Assembly: GCA_036501365.1 (NCBI GenBank)
Contig: DASYAL010000014.1
Coordinates: forward strand, 34,442 to 98,441
Source: CAIKMD01 sp036501365
GTDB lineage: Bacteria; Pseudomonadota; Alphaproteobacteria; ATCC43930; CGMCC-115725
DNA: 64,000 nt
Direction of reading: 5' to 3'
Made by a program: the position numbers and the translations under genes. Below the pieces are notes generated by a model, which saw only the letters and a program-made list of their open reading frames with translations, had not been told where the DNA came from and made no database searches. Shown here one piece after another: positions 46,255-55,412 of this stretch. Every line of letters begins with the position of its first letter. The first letter of the stretch is position 1.

Positions 46255-47237
46255 GACACCGCGTTGCGCGTCGAGCCCCGCGCGGTCCCTTTCTCAACGA
46301 CTTGTGCCTCGCGGATACGCCATGCGACCCAGATCGAGACCGTCAGCGGCTGGCCGATCAAATGACGCACCGGCTCAGGCATCAGGCCCGATTCGCGGCA
46401 CCAGCCGGAAATCTCGGCATCGGCGAAGCCGAGATGGCGATGGGCATGCTCGTCACGCAGGAATTCGAGCGCATGCGGCGCGAAATCGACAATCACCAAC
46501 CTGCCCTCTGGCCGCACCATGCGCGACGCCTCGGCGATCGCGAGCGAGGGACGATCGGCATAGTGCAGGACCTGATGGAAAATCGCGGCGTCGAAGCTCT
46601 CGCTGGCGAAGGGAAGCTGATAGATATCGCCCTGGCGGATGGTGCAATTGCGCAGATCGGCCTTCTCGAGATTGGCACGCGCCATCGCCAGCATCTCGCG
46701 CGACAGATCGATGCCGACGGCGCGCGCGACCTGCGGCGCGACGATCTCCAGCATGCGCCCGGTGCCGGTGCCGAGATCGAGCAGGTCGCCAATGGAATCG
46801 CCACCGAGGGCTTCGAGCACCGCCGCTTCGACTTCGCGCTCGTCGATATGCAGCGAACGGATCCTGTCCCATTGCTCCGCATTGGCGCGGAAATAGGCGT
46901 TGGCCGATTCGGCGCGTTGGCGCTTTACCGTATCGAGCCGCGCCTGATCGAGCGCCACCGTCGGATCATCGCTCGGCACGGCGGCGCAGATCTGCTGCGC
47001 CAGCTCGGCCGCCCGCCCGCGCGACGCGACGCGGTAATAGACCCAGGTGCCCTCGCGGAAGCGATCGAGTAGGCCCGCATCGCAAAGCAACTTCAGATGA
47101 CGCGACACGCGCGGCTGGCTCTGGCCGAGGATGTCGGTGAGTTCGGTGACGGTCAGCTCGCCGCGGGCACAGAGCAGCAATAGCCGCAACCGGGTCGATT
47201 CGGCGACTGCCCGCAAGCTATTGAGGACCGATTCCAT
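46251..47237 (-). CDS. ArsR-family regulator fused to a SAM-dependent methyltransferase
   Basis: Fusion protein of 328 residues. An ArsR/SmtB winged helix-turn-helix covers about 1-90 (ESTRLRLLLLCARGELTVTEL, QPRVSRHLKLLCDAGLL), and a class I methyltransferase domain about 140-260 (LLDLGTGTGRM, VGIDLS, RPEGRLVIVDF). No ArsR metal-binding cysteine pair is seen in the recognition helix. First gene of the metF-metH operon and coupled to metF by ATGA; the methyltransferase domain may serve as a SAM or S-adenosylhomocysteine sensor controlling the operon. That role is inference from context; methyltransferase activity on a small molecule is the alternative. Confidence 0.88.
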   Translation of the reverse strand: MESVLNSLRAVAESTRLRLLLLCARGELTVTELTDILGQSQPRVSRHLKLLCDAGLLDRFREGTWVYYRVASRGRAAELAQQICAAVPSDDPTVALDQARLDTVKRQRAESANAYFRANAEQWDRIRSLHIDEREVEAAVLEALGGDSIGDLLDLGTGTGRMLEIVAPQVARAVGIDLSREMLAMARANLEKADLRNCTIRQGDIYQLPFASESFDAAIFHQVLHYADRPSLAIAEASRMVRPEGRLVIVDFAPHALEFLRDEHAHRHLGFADAEISGWCRESGLMPEPVRHLIGQPLTVSIWVAWRIREAQVVEKGTARGSTRNAVS

Positions 47238-47256
47238 AATACCTCATGGGATTTAT

Positions 47257-47276
47257 TATGTGTGTATATAGACATA
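47257..47276 (-). promoter_or_regulatory. AT-rich palindrome upstream of the ArsR-methyltransferase/metF/metH operon
   Basis: TATGT and ACATA arms around a ten-base core (GTGTATATAG) lie 20 bases upstream of the start codon. The whole stretch from about 47235 to 47330 is strikingly AT-rich within this GC-rich window and must hold divergent promoters for this operon and the MlaC-like gene. Position and type fit an ArsR-family operator. Confidence 0.45.
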
Positions 47277-47405
47277 TCTTTATATTAAAAGTCAACCAGC
47301 TCTTAAGCAATGGAAATTGTTATATTTCCGATCGCGGCGAAGGGCTTGTTCCGGTTTCGCGGGGGACTTATGCTGCCGCCGTTTTTGCCAGAGGGATCCG
47401 ACACC

Positions 47406-48044
47406 ATGAAGCTTCGCTTTCCGGCATTCTTGTTGGTTGCAGCCCTCGCCTTTGGCATCTTCTGCGGCAGGGCCCAAGCCCTGCAGGCCGTGAATCCTTC
47501 CGCATTTGTCAATCAGCTCGTCAGCCAGGCGATCGGCATCATCGTCGACAAGCAGGCGTCAAACCAGGAGCGCGACACGAAGTTTCGCACGCTGCTGCAA
47601 ACCAGCTTCGACATTCCGCGCATCTCGCGCTTCGTGCTCGGCCGCTATTGGAACGGTGCCACCGAGCAGCAGCGTCAGCAGTTCGGCCAGCTCTTCGAGG
47701 ACTGGATCGTCCGCACCTATTCCGCACAGTTCAAGAGCTACGGCGGCGAGACCATCCAGGTGACTGGTACGCGACCGGAAAGCGACGTCACGACCGTGGT
47801 GCTCAGCCAATTCGTCAACACGAAGGGCGCGCCGCCGGCGAAAGTGGAATGGCATGTGCGCAAGAACGGCGCCAACGATTACGAAGTAGTCGATGTCTCA
47901 GTCGAAGGGGTGAGCATGGCGCTCACGCAACGCGACGAGATCGCTGCCGTCGCCGATCGCAGCGGCGGCACGATCGCAGGCCTCACCCAGGCCATGCAGC
48001 AAAAGATCCAGAACGCCGGCGCGGAGTCACCAGCAGGCAAATAG
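47406..48044 (+). CDS. MlaC/Ttg2D-type periplasmic phospholipid-binding protein
   Basis: Periplasmic protein of 212 residues with a signal peptide ending near AQA at about residue 24. The Tol-tol-Ttg2 family core is seen in SFDIPRISRFVLGRYWNGAT and EDWIVRTYSAQFKSYGGE. In characterised systems MlaC ferries phospholipid between outer-membrane MlaA and the inner-membrane MlaFEDB complex. None of those partners is encoded in the window, so this is an orphan copy here. The ATG has AGAGGGA upstream; a longer frame from 47310 is unlikely. Convergent with ettA. Confidence 0.85.
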   Translation: MKLRFPAFLLVAALAFGIFCGRAQALQAVNPSAFVNQLVSQAIGIIVDKQASNQERDTKFRTLLQTSFDIPRISRFVLGRYWNGATEQQRQQFGQLFEDWIVRTYSAQFKSYGGETIQVTGTRPESDVTTVVLSQFVNTKGAPPAKVEWHVRKNGANDYEVVDVSVEGVSMALTQRDEIAAVADRSGGTIAGLTQAMQQKIQNAGAESPAGK

Positions 48045-48079
48045 CCTGCTTCGGCGGCGCGCTTCGGAAAGGGCCTGCG

Positions 48080-49762
48080 CTAGGCGCGCGTTAACGGCTT
48101 GTAGCGCAGGCGATGCGGCTGCTCAGCCTCGGCACCAAGCCGGCGCTTGCGGTCGGCTTCGTAATCGGCGTAGTTGCCCTCGAACCACACGACCTGGCTA
48201 TCGCCCTCGAAGGCGAGGATATGCGTCGCGATACGGTCGAGGAACCAGCGGTCGTGGGTGATCACCACCGCGCAGCCCGGAAATTCCAATAGCGCCTCTT
48301 CGAGGGCGCGCAGCGTATCGACATCGAGATCGTTGGTAGGCTCGTCGAGCAGGATGACGTTGGACGCGGTCTTCAGCATCTTGGCGAGATGGACGCGGTT
48401 GCGCTCGCCACCCGAAAGCTGGCCGACTTTCTTCTGCTGGTCGGACCCGCGGAAATTGAACAGCGAGCAATAGGCACGCGACGGCATCTTGCGCCGGCCG
48501 AGATCGATCTCGTCATTGCCGCCCGAGATTTCTTCCCAGACGGTCTTGGTCGGCGTGAGCGAATCGCGCGACTGGTCGACATAGCCGAGCTTCACCGTCT
48601 CGCCGAGCTTGAAACTGCCGCAATCGGGCTTCTCCTGCGCGGTGACCATGCGGAAGAGCGTCGTCTTGCCGGCACCGTTGGCACCGATGATGCCGACGAT
48701 GCCGCCGGGCGGCAGGCGGAAGGAGAGATCCTCGATCAGCAGCCGGTCGCCATAGGCCTTGGCGAGATGCTCGGCCTCGATCACCAGATCGCCGAGCCGC
48801 GGTCCCGGCGGCAGTACGATCTGCACCATATCGGACGCCTTCTCGCGGCTCTGGGCGAGCAGCTCTTCATAGGCCGAGAGCCGCGCCTTACTCTTCGCCT
48901 GACGCGCGCGCGGGCTTTGCTTGACCCAGTCGAGCTCGCGCTCGAGCGTACGCTGCCGTGCCTCTTCCTGCTTGCCTTCCTGCGCGAGACGCTTTTGCTT
49001 CTGCTCGAGCCAGCCAGAGTAGTTGCCCTGATAAGGAATGCCCTGGCCACGATCGAGCTCCAGGATCCAGCCTGCGACCTCGTCGAGGAAATAGCGGTCA
49101 TGGGTGACGGTCACCACCGTACCCGAATAATCGTGCAGGAAACGCTGCAGCCAGGCGACGGATTCGGCGTCGAGGTGGTTGGTCGGCTCGTCGAGCAACA
49201 GCAGATCGGGTTTCTGTAACAGAAGACGGCATAGCGCGACGCGCCGCCGTTCGCCGCCCGAGAGCTTGGTCACATCGGCATCGCCTGGCGGGCAGCGCAG
49301 CGCGTCCATCGCGATCTCGATGGTGCGATCGAGCTCCCAGCCATTCGCCGCGTCGATTTTTTCCTGCAGCTCGCCTTGCTCGGCGATGAGCACATTCATC
49401 TCGTCTTCGTCGAGCTCTTCGCCGAATTTCGCGCTTACCTCTTCGAAACGCTCGACCAGCGCCTTGATCTCGGCCAAGCCCTCGGTGACGTTGCCGGCGA
49501 CGTCCTTCGTCGGATCGAGCTCGGGTTCTTGCGACAGATAGCCGACGCTTGCCCCTTCCGCGGCCCAGGCCTCGCCGCTGAAGCTCTTCTCGACCCCGGC
49601 CATGATCTTCAAAAGCGTCGACTTGCCGGCGCCATTGGCGCCGAGCACGCCGATCTTCGCACCCGGCAAAAACGAGAGACGGATGTCTTTCAGGACTTCG
49701 CGGCCGCCGGGATAGGTCTTCCCGAGGCCTTTCATCACATAGATGTATTGATAAGCTGCCAT
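48080..49762 (-). CDS. ettA: Energy-dependent translational throttle protein EttA (ABC-F)
   Basis: Cytoplasmic ABC-F ATPase binding the ribosomal E site and gating entry into elongation according to ATP/ADP ratio. The 560-residue protein has two ABC domains: Walker A GANGAGKS (41-48), signature LSGGERRRVALCRLLL with Walker B LLLLDEPTNHLD in the first, and GANGAGKTTLFRM, LSGGERNRVHLAKML and ILLDEPTNDLD in the second. A basic linker (about 240-310) contains the EttA-type arm (RQRTLERELDWVKQSPRARQ). Standalone gene with standard length. Confidence 0.95.
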   Translation of the reverse strand: MAAYQYIYVMKGLGKTYPGGREVLKDIRLSFLPGAKIGVLGANGAGKSTLLKIMAGVEKSFSGEAWAAEGASVGYLSQEPELDPTKDVAGNVTEGLAEIKALVERFEEVSAKFGEELDEDEMNVLIAEQGELQEKIDAANGWELDRTIEIAMDALRCPPGDADVTKLSGGERRRVALCRLLLQKPDLLLLDEPTNHLDAESVAWLQRFLHDYSGTVVTVTHDRYFLDEVAGWILELDRGQGIPYQGNYSGWLEQKQKRLAQEGKQEEARQRTLERELDWVKQSPRARQAKSKARLSAYEELLAQSREKASDMVQIVLPPGPRLGDLVIEAEHLAKAYGDRLLIEDLSFRLPPGGIVGIIGANGAGKTTLFRMVTAQEKPDCGSFKLGETVKLGYVDQSRDSLTPTKTVWEEISGGNDEIDLGRRKMPSRAYCSLFNFRGSDQQKKVGQLSGGERNRVHLAKMLKTASNVILLDEPTNDLDVDTLRALEEALLEFPGCAVVITHDRWFLDRIATHILAFEGDSQVVWFEGNYADYEADRKRRLGAEAEQPHRLRYKPLTRA

Positions 49763-49825
49763 GCCGCGCTTCTAGCCTAGGGGGTCATCCCTCGCAACGC
49801 GACATTGTGAGAGGGGATCAAGATC

Positions 49826-50932
49826 ATGGATCGAGCGAAGACGATCGCGGTGATTGGCGCCGGCAACGGCGGCTTCAATCTTGCCGCACATCTGGGCGCT
49901 GCCGGCCATCGGATGCGCCTCCACGACATCGACGACGCCAAGCTGACGGTACTTCGCGCCGCCGGCGGTATCGACACCAGCGGCATGGGCACCGGCTTCG
50001 CCAAGCTCGACCGCGTCACCACCGATCTCGCCGAGGCCGTCGACGGCGCCGAGATAATCGTCGTGTGCACCGGCGGTCACCGGCAAACCGCCGTCGCCAA
50101 GTCCTCGGCGACGCTGCTCGCGGATGGCCAGACCATTCTGCTCGTCTAGGGCAATACCGGCGGATCGCTCGCCTTTCGGCGCGTGCTCGATCAATTCGGC
50201 TGCCGCGCACAGATCGAGCTCGCCGAAATGGACAACTATCCCTATTCCGCCCGAACGCTCGGCCCTACCAAAATTCAGCCGATCGTCACTAAACGCTGGC
50301 TGCAAATCGCGAGCTTTCCCGGCACTCGCATCGATACCGTCTTCGCCACCTTGGGGCCGCTGTTCCCGACAGCGGTGAAAGCGCCCAATGTCATCCATAC
50401 CGGCTTCACGAACGCGAATGCAATGCTCCATGTCGCGAATTGCGTGCTCAACGCGACCCGCATCGAGCATGCCGAAACCTATAAATGCTATTCGCACGGC
50501 GTGACCGAAGGCGTGGCGCGGATCTATCGGGCGATCAACGCCGAGCGGGTGGCGGCCGCCGCGACTTTGGGCGCGACAGTGCCGACGCTCGAGGACTGGT
50601 TCGAGCGCGTTTATAAAGTCCGCGAGCCAAGCCTGGTCGAGACCTTCCAGAAGCTCACTTTCAATGCCGACGGGCCCTATGGCGGCACGCCAGCGCCGAA
50701 ATCCTTCGACAACAACTACGTCGCCGAAGATGTGCCGGTCGGATTGATGCCGATAGCGGCGATCGGCAAGGCCGCCGGTGTTTCGATGTCGGCGACACAA
50801 ACCCTGGTTGACATGGCGAAGCTGATGACCGGCAACGACTATGCGGCGATCGGCCGAACCCTCGAGATGATGGGTCTGGCCGGCAAAGACGCCGCCGGCA
50901 TCCGGCACATTGTCGATCAGGGCTTCGGCTGA
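49826..50932 (+). pseudogene. Opine/octopine dehydrogenase-type NAD(P)-dependent gene with an internal amber codon
   Basis: Frame of 368 codons plus stop resembling the NAD/NADP octopine/nopaline dehydrogenase family. N-terminal Rossmann motif AVIGAGNGGFNLAAHL (8-23) is followed by an in-frame TAG at 50147-50149 (codon 108), between ILLV and GNTGGS, where relatives have a coding codon, commonly Gln or Pro. After it the frame continues intact for 260 codons with the catalytic-domain features (HTGFTNANAMLHVANCVLN, TYKCYSHGVTEGVARIYRAI). A CAG to TAG change would explain it. Restart at ATG 50183 would lack the NAD domain. GAGAGGGG precedes the start. Genuine nonsense mutation, sequencing error or suppression are all possible. 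Confidence 0.82.
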
Positions 50933-50983
50933 GTCGGGCCTCGCAACGCGGCATAATCACCGCGATCAGGACGTTATCGCACC

Positions 50984-51439
50984 ATGCCCTTCCTACGCTT
51001 CGTGCTGAACGTGCTCTGGGTCTTCACCGGCGGTCTGTGGATGGCCGCCGCGTGGCTCCTTGCCGCGCTGATCATGGCGATCACCATCATTGGTCTGCCC
51101 TGGACGCGCGCTGCCTTCAACATCGCGCTCTATGCCTTCGTGCCGTTCGGTCATCGCGCGGTTTCGCGCGCGCGCTTCACCGGCCGCGAGGATGTCGGCA
51201 CCGGCCCGCTCGGCCTGATCGGCAATCTCATCTGGCTGGTGCTCGCCGGCTGGTGGCTGGTGCTCGCCCATCTCATCACCGCGGCCGCGCTGGCGATCAC
51301 CGTCATCGGCATCCCTTTCGCCTGGGCGCATGTGAAGCTCGCCGCGATCCCGCTCTGGCCGATCGGGCGGATGATCGTCACTGCCGAGGAAGCGGCGGCG
51401 GGAACGCTTCACCCCGACCGCTACTTTCCGCCGCGATAG
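50984..51439 (+). CDS. YccF-domain inner-membrane protein
   Basis: Protein of 151 residues with two copies of the YccF motif: FVLNVLWVFTGGLWMAAAWL with ITIIGLPWTRAAFNIAL, and IGNLIWLVLAGWWLVLAH with ITVIGIPFAWAHVKLA. About four to five hydrophobic segments are visible. The family is of unknown function. The start is the ATG 51 bases after the opine-dehydrogenase-type gene. Its last 19 bases overlap the end of the convergent peroxidase gene. Confidence 0.86.
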   Translation: MPFLRFVLNVLWVFTGGLWMAAAWLLAALIMAITIIGLPWTRAAFNIALYAFVPFGHRAVSRARFTGREDVGTGPLGLIGNLIWLVLAGWWLVLAHLITAAALAITVIGIPFAWAHVKLAAIPLWPIGRMIVTAEEAAAGTLHPDRYFPPR

Positions 51440-52638
51440 CCGTCGGTCAGCGTTCCAAGGAACGCGACGATATCGTCGATCTCCCGATCGTTCAGCGCCG
51501 GCGGATCGCCGGGATGGCGATCGAAAGGTGGCTCGACATTGACGTTGTCCCAATATTGCGGCGGCAGGTCGTTGAATTTCTCGATCTTGCCGTCGGCGCC
51601 GCGTGGATACCATTTCGCGGGATCGGTATCGCGCGTCGCATAGAATTCCACGGCCTGACGCAGCGTATGGAAGACGCCGTTGTGGAAGAAGACATGGCGC
51701 AGCGCGACATTCCGCAGGCTAGGCGCCTTGAACATGCCGCAATAGTCGGAATGGTCCGTGAGATCGGCGCGCTGCGGCCCGCAGAGACCGAGATCGTAAT
51801 AATTCGGATCGGCATTCGCCGGGATCGCCGGATTGCGCGGCACGCCGAGCGCGACGAAACCGTAATCGGTGAATTGCGGCGGCCCCCCTTCATTGTCACG
51901 CGTGCTTTTATGGCAATGCGCGCAATTGCCCTTGGCGGGATCGTTGAAGAGAGCAAGGCCGCGCGCCTCTGCGGGCGCCAGTACTGCCTTGCCGGCGAGA
52001 TAGGCGTCGTAGTTGCTGCTGTAGGGATAGAAGTCCTTGTCGCTCTGCTCATAGGCCTCAAAGGCTTGCACGATCGTCGCGAAGAGTTGCGCCGTGTCGT
52101 CGCTCCCCACGACGCGGCGCAGCGCCGCGGCCTCGGGCGATTTTTTCGCGGCGGCGACGACGGCACCGGAATCGGCATTGGCCATCTCGAAAGGCGAGAG
52201 CAGCGGCAGCCGCGCCTGATCGCGGCCGCGATCGACGCGACCATCCCAGGTAAGGCCGCCGGTCGGACCGTTATCGACGCTGGCATCGCCTTCTTCGTCG
52301 GATTCGTAGTAGTGCTCGGAGAATTGCGGCGTCGCTTGCAGATATTTGAGCGACGGCACGGCGCGGACGCCCGGCTGCCGCACATCCTTGCCGCCAAGCA
52401 TGACTGCCGCCTTACCCGCCGGGCCGAAGCCATGCGCCGGGTCGTGACACGACGCGCAGGCAAGCTTACCCGAGGCCGAAAGCGCGGGATCGGAGAACAA
52501 CGCGCGGCCGAGTTGGGTCAACGCCGCAACCTCGCGGTTGACGACCTGCCGCGATATCGGTCCTTGCGCGGAGGCACCGGATGCCAGCACCGCCAACAAC
52601 AGACCGCCGCCCAGCGCCATGACGGGCCGTGCTCTCAT
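51421..52638 (-). CDS. Di-heme cytochrome c peroxidase (CcpA/MauG family)
   Basis: Periplasmic di-heme protein of 405 residues from the chosen start. A signal peptide ends near ASAQ at about residue 25, and two heme sites are visible, CASCH (61-65) and CAHCH (239-243). Conserved PSLKYL and TWDGRVDRGRDQA segments and C-terminal APSLRNVALRHVFFHNGVF with axial-ligand region agree with the family. Reduces hydrogen peroxide or performs MauG-like oxidations. An ATG at 52689 is an alternative start. Divergent from the AcpA-type gene with a 126-base gap. Confidence 0.9.
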   Translation of the reverse strand: MRARPVMALGGGLLLAVLASGASAQGPISRQVVNREVAALTQLGRALFSDPALSASGKLACASCHDPAHGFGPAGKAAVMLGGKDVRQPGVRAVPSLKYLQATPQFSEHYYESDEEGDASVDNGPTGGLTWDGRVDRGRDQARLPLLSPFEMANADSGAVVAAAKKSPEAAALRRVVGSDDTAQLFATIVQAFEAYEQSDKDFYPYSSNYDAYLAGKAVLAPAEARGLALFNDPAKGNCAHCHKSTRDNEGGPPQFTDYGFVALGVPRNPAIPANADPNYYDLGLCGPQRADLTDHSDYCGMFKAPSLRNVALRHVFFHNGVFHTLRQAVEFYATRDTDPAKWYPRGADGKIEKFNDLPPQYWDNVNVEPPFDRHPGDPPALNDREIDDIVAFLGTLTDGYRGGK

Positions 52639-52764
52639 CGCTGCAAAATGGAGAAACTTCACACCAATTGCCAGGCACATCGGGTTCATCTCGGTGTTTC
52701 ACAGAAGTGTCATAGAGCCGTGGCTATATCCTTGGTCGCCCCTCAAACGCTCCAACGGAAAATC

Positions 52765-54327
52765 ATGAAAAAGCAGGTTCCGGCACTCGCGATCGCATTC
52801 GGCGCGTTTCTGGTCGGGACGGGCGCGAGCGACATGGCGCACGCGCAATCCCAGCCGCCCTCCGGGATCGATCGGATCGACACCGTTGTCGTGATCTATG
52901 CCGAGAACCGCAGCTTCGACAGCCTTTACGGCACCTTTCCCAGCGCCAACGGGCTGCAGCATGTCGCCCAGGCGGAATATTTGCAGCGCGACCGCGACGG
53001 TTCGGTGCTGAAAGAGCTGCCGCCGATCTGGATGGGGCTTACCGCGATCGGCCTGACGCCGCCGGTGACCGAAGCCGAGACAGCGCATCTGCCAAACCGG
53101 CCTTTCGCAATCGACGATCCCAAAGGCTTCAACCAGGGCGTCGGCACCATCACCCGCGATCTCTGGCATCTTTTTTATCAAAATCAGATGCAGATCGACG
53201 GCGGCAAGAACGACAAGTTCGCCGCGTATGCCGATTCCGGCGCGCTCGTCATGGGGCATTATTCCTCGAGCAGCCGCGATCTGCCGCTGTGGAAAGTCGC
53301 GCGGCGCTACGCGCTCGCCGACAATTTTTTCATGGGCGCGTTCGGCGGCTCGTTCCTCAACCATTTCTGGCTGATCTGCGCCTGCACGCCGGTCTATCCC
53401 AACGCCGATCAAAGTCCGGCCAAGAGCAAGATCGCGGCGGTCGATCCCGACGGCGTCAGCCTCACCCTTGCCGCGGACTCGCCGAAATCGGCGCTCGATG
53501 GCCCGCCGAAATTCGTCAACAACGGCTCGATCACGCCGAAGGATTTCTACGCCATCAACACGATGCAGCCGCCTTACCAGCCGAGCAGCGTCAAGCCGGC
53601 CAAAGGCGGCGATCCGCGCTATGCCGATCCCGACGATCCGACCGTGCTGCCGCCACAGGGAATGCAGAACATCGGCGATCTGCTCTCCGCCAAAGGCGTG
53701 AGCTGGGCCTGGTATAGCGGCGCGTGGCAGGCGGCGCTCGACAATCAGAACGGCTTCGCTGCGCCCGACTTCCAGTACCATCACCAGCCGTTCAACTATT
53801 TCGCCGATATGGCGCCCGGCAACCGTGCGCGCGACGAGCACATCCGCGACGGCGGACTCGACGGCGTCAAATTCATCGCCGCGATCGATGGCGGCACCTT
53901 GCCGTCGGTCTCGTTCTACAAGCCGCAGGGCAGCCTCAATCAGCATCCGGGCTATACCAGCGCGCTCGCCGGCGACGCGCATATTGCCGACGTCGTGGCC
54001 CATCTCGAGAAGAGCGAGCAATGGCCGCACATGCTCGTCATCGTCACCTACGATGAGAATGGCGGCCAATGGGATCATGTCGCGCCGCCAAAGGGCGACC
54101 GCTGGGGGCCCGGTACGCGAATCCCGGCCATCATCATCTCGCCTTTCGCCAAACGCGGCACGGTCGACCACACGCAATACGACACGACCTCGATCCTGCG
54201 CTTCATCACCGAGCGCTTTGATCTGCCGGTGCTCCCGGGCGTCGCCGTGCGCAATGCCGCGCTGGTCGCGAACGGCGCCAAGCCGATGGGCGATCTGACC
54301 GGCGCGCTGAATCTCAGCGGGCGCTAG
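52765..54327 (+). CDS. AcpA-type acid phosphatase/phosphoesterase
   Basis: Secreted alkaline-phosphatase-fold enzyme (phosphoesterase family that also includes phospholipase C) of 520 residues. Signal peptide ends near AHAQ at about residue 29. Metal-site motif VIYAENRSFDSLYGTFP follows, and later GSFLNHFWLICACTPVYP and TYDENGGQWDHVAPP supply the second set of ligands. Closest remembered relatives are Francisella AcpA-type acid phosphatases. The ATG at 52765 gives the signal peptide; the frame is open far upstream only because it is antisense to the peroxidase gene. Confidence 0.9.
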   Translation: MKKQVPALAIAFGAFLVGTGASDMAHAQSQPPSGIDRIDTVVVIYAENRSFDSLYGTFPSANGLQHVAQAEYLQRDRDGSVLKELPPIWMGLTAIGLTPPVTEAETAHLPNRPFAIDDPKGFNQGVGTITRDLWHLFYQNQMQIDGGKNDKFAAYADSGALVMGHYSSSSRDLPLWKVARRYALADNFFMGAFGGSFLNHFWLICACTPVYPNADQSPAKSKIAAVDPDGVSLTLAADSPKSALDGPPKFVNNGSITPKDFYAINTMQPPYQPSSVKPAKGGDPRYADPDDPTVLPPQGMQNIGDLLSAKGVSWAWYSGAWQAALDNQNGFAAPDFQYHHQPFNYFADMAPGNRARDEHIRDGGLDGVKFIAAIDGGTLPSVSFYKPQGSLNQHPGYTSALAGDAHIADVVAHLEKSEQWPHMLVIVTYDENGGQWDHVAPPKGDRWGPGTRIPAIIISPFAKRGTVDHTQYDTTSILRFITERFDLPVLPGVAVRNAALVANGAKPMGDLTGALNLSGR

Positions 54328-54392
54328 GCCTCCTCAAACTTCACCCCGCACAAGGCAGGACCCGAGCAGCAGTCGGGTACCGTGCCGAGTTG

Positions 54393-54416
54393 AGGGGCCT
54401 TACACGCGAGGCCCCT
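54393..54416 (+). terminator. Inverted repeat between the AcpA-type and glutathione transferase genes
   Basis: Perfect arms AGGGGCCT and AGGCCCCT with an eight-base loop. Upstream, CCTCAAACT (54332-54340) can pair with AGTTGAGG (54388-54395), and CCCGA/TCGGG at 54361-54377 make further stems, so the 140-base gap is highly structured. Likely a terminator region, without a T-run. Confidence 0.45.
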
Positions 54417-54467
54417 AGGGCGTAGGCTCGCGCGAGAGGTAAAAGCTGCGCCACCACGACGAGGACG

Positions 54468-55349
54468 ATGATGACCGAAATACCTTACACGCCGCCGAAG
54501 GTCTGGACCTGGAGGAAGGACGCCAGTGGCTGGCGATACGCCAACACAAACCGGCCGATCGCCGGGCCGACCCATGAGAAAGAGCTGCCGGTCGGGCGCC
54601 ATCCGCTGCAGTTTTATTCCCTGGCGACGCCCAATGGCGTGAAGGTCACCATTATGCTGGAGGAGCTTTTGGCGCTCGGCCATCGCGGCGCCGAATACGA
54701 CGCCTGGCCGATCAAGATCGGCGAAGGCGACCAGTTCGGCAGCGGCTTTGTCGCCGTCAATCCGAATTCCAAGATTCCGGCGTTGCTCGACCGTTCCGAA
54801 CCCAAGCCGGTGCGCGTCTTCGAATCAGGCGCGATCCTCGTCTATCTCGCCGAGAAGTTCGATGCCTTGTTGCCGACCGACCGCGCCGCGCACGCCGAAT
54901 GCCTTTCCTGGCTCTTCAGGCAGATGGGCAGCACGCCCTATGTCGGCGGTGGTTTTGGTCATTTCTATGCCTACGCACAGACCAAGATCGAATATGCCAT
55001 CGACCGCTTCGCCATGGAGGCGAAGCGGCAGCTCGACGTGCTCGACCGACGCCTCGCGGAAAGCGAATACGTCGCCGGCAATAGCTACACGATCGCCGAT
55101 ATCGCGATCTGGCCGTGGTATGGCGGCCTGGCGCAGCATAACCAATACGGCGGCGCGGAATTCCTGCAGGTGCAGGATTATAAGAACCTGCAGCGCTGGA
55201 CGACGATGATCGGCCAACGCCCGGCGGTGAAGCGCGGCCGCAAGGTCAACCGGCTGAGCGGGGATCCCGCGGATCAGCTCCACGAGCGGCACGATGCCAG
55301 CGACTTCGAAACGAGGACGCAGGACAAGCTCGCGGCCGCCCAGCACTGA
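54468..55349 (+). CDS. Glutathione S-transferase family protein (YghU-like)
   Basis: Protein of 293 residues with a thioredoxin-fold N-terminal domain (about 45-135: QFYSLATPNGVKVTIMLEEL, NSKIPALLDR, FESGAILVYLAEKF) and helical C-terminal domain (NSYTIADIAIWPWYGGL). The N-terminal extension PPKVWTWRKDASGWRYANTN is typical of the YghU/YfcG disulfide-bond oxidoreductase group, in which Asn replaces the catalytic Ser/Tyr. Starts at the first of two ATGs after GAGG. Reductive or detoxifying role likely; substrate unknown. Confidence 0.9.
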   Translation: MMTEIPYTPPKVWTWRKDASGWRYANTNRPIAGPTHEKELPVGRHPLQFYSLATPNGVKVTIMLEELLALGHRGAEYDAWPIKIGEGDQFGSGFVAVNPNSKIPALLDRSEPKPVRVFESGAILVYLAEKFDALLPTDRAAHAECLSWLFRQMGSTPYVGGGFGHFYAYAQTKIEYAIDRFAMEAKRQLDVLDRRLAESEYVAGNSYTIADIAIWPWYGGLAQHNQYGGAEFLQVQDYKNLQRWTTMIGQRPAVKRGRKVNRLSGDPADQLHERHDASDFETRTQDKLAAAQH

Positions 55350-55412
55350 AGGGCGTGGGTCGATCGCCGCTAGCCGCCGTCTCGCGCGCCGCGGCCGCTT
55401 GTGCTAACAAAT

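Noticed and set aside
47238..47405. A SAM or SAH riboswitch ahead of the methionine operon
   Set aside because: The leader is short and AT-rich without the conserved stems of SAM-II or SAH elements; a protein operator fits better.
50147..50149. The amber codon as a pyrrolysine or other recoded residue
   Set aside because: No downstream insertion element or pyrrolysine genes are seen, and dehydrogenases of this family are not known to use it; mutation or error is simpler.
51037..52764. A very long plus-strand open frame that would extend the AcpA-type protein to over 1000 residues
   Set aside because: It runs antisense to YccF's other frame and the peroxidase gene, has no family similarity, and the signal peptide starts properly at 52765.
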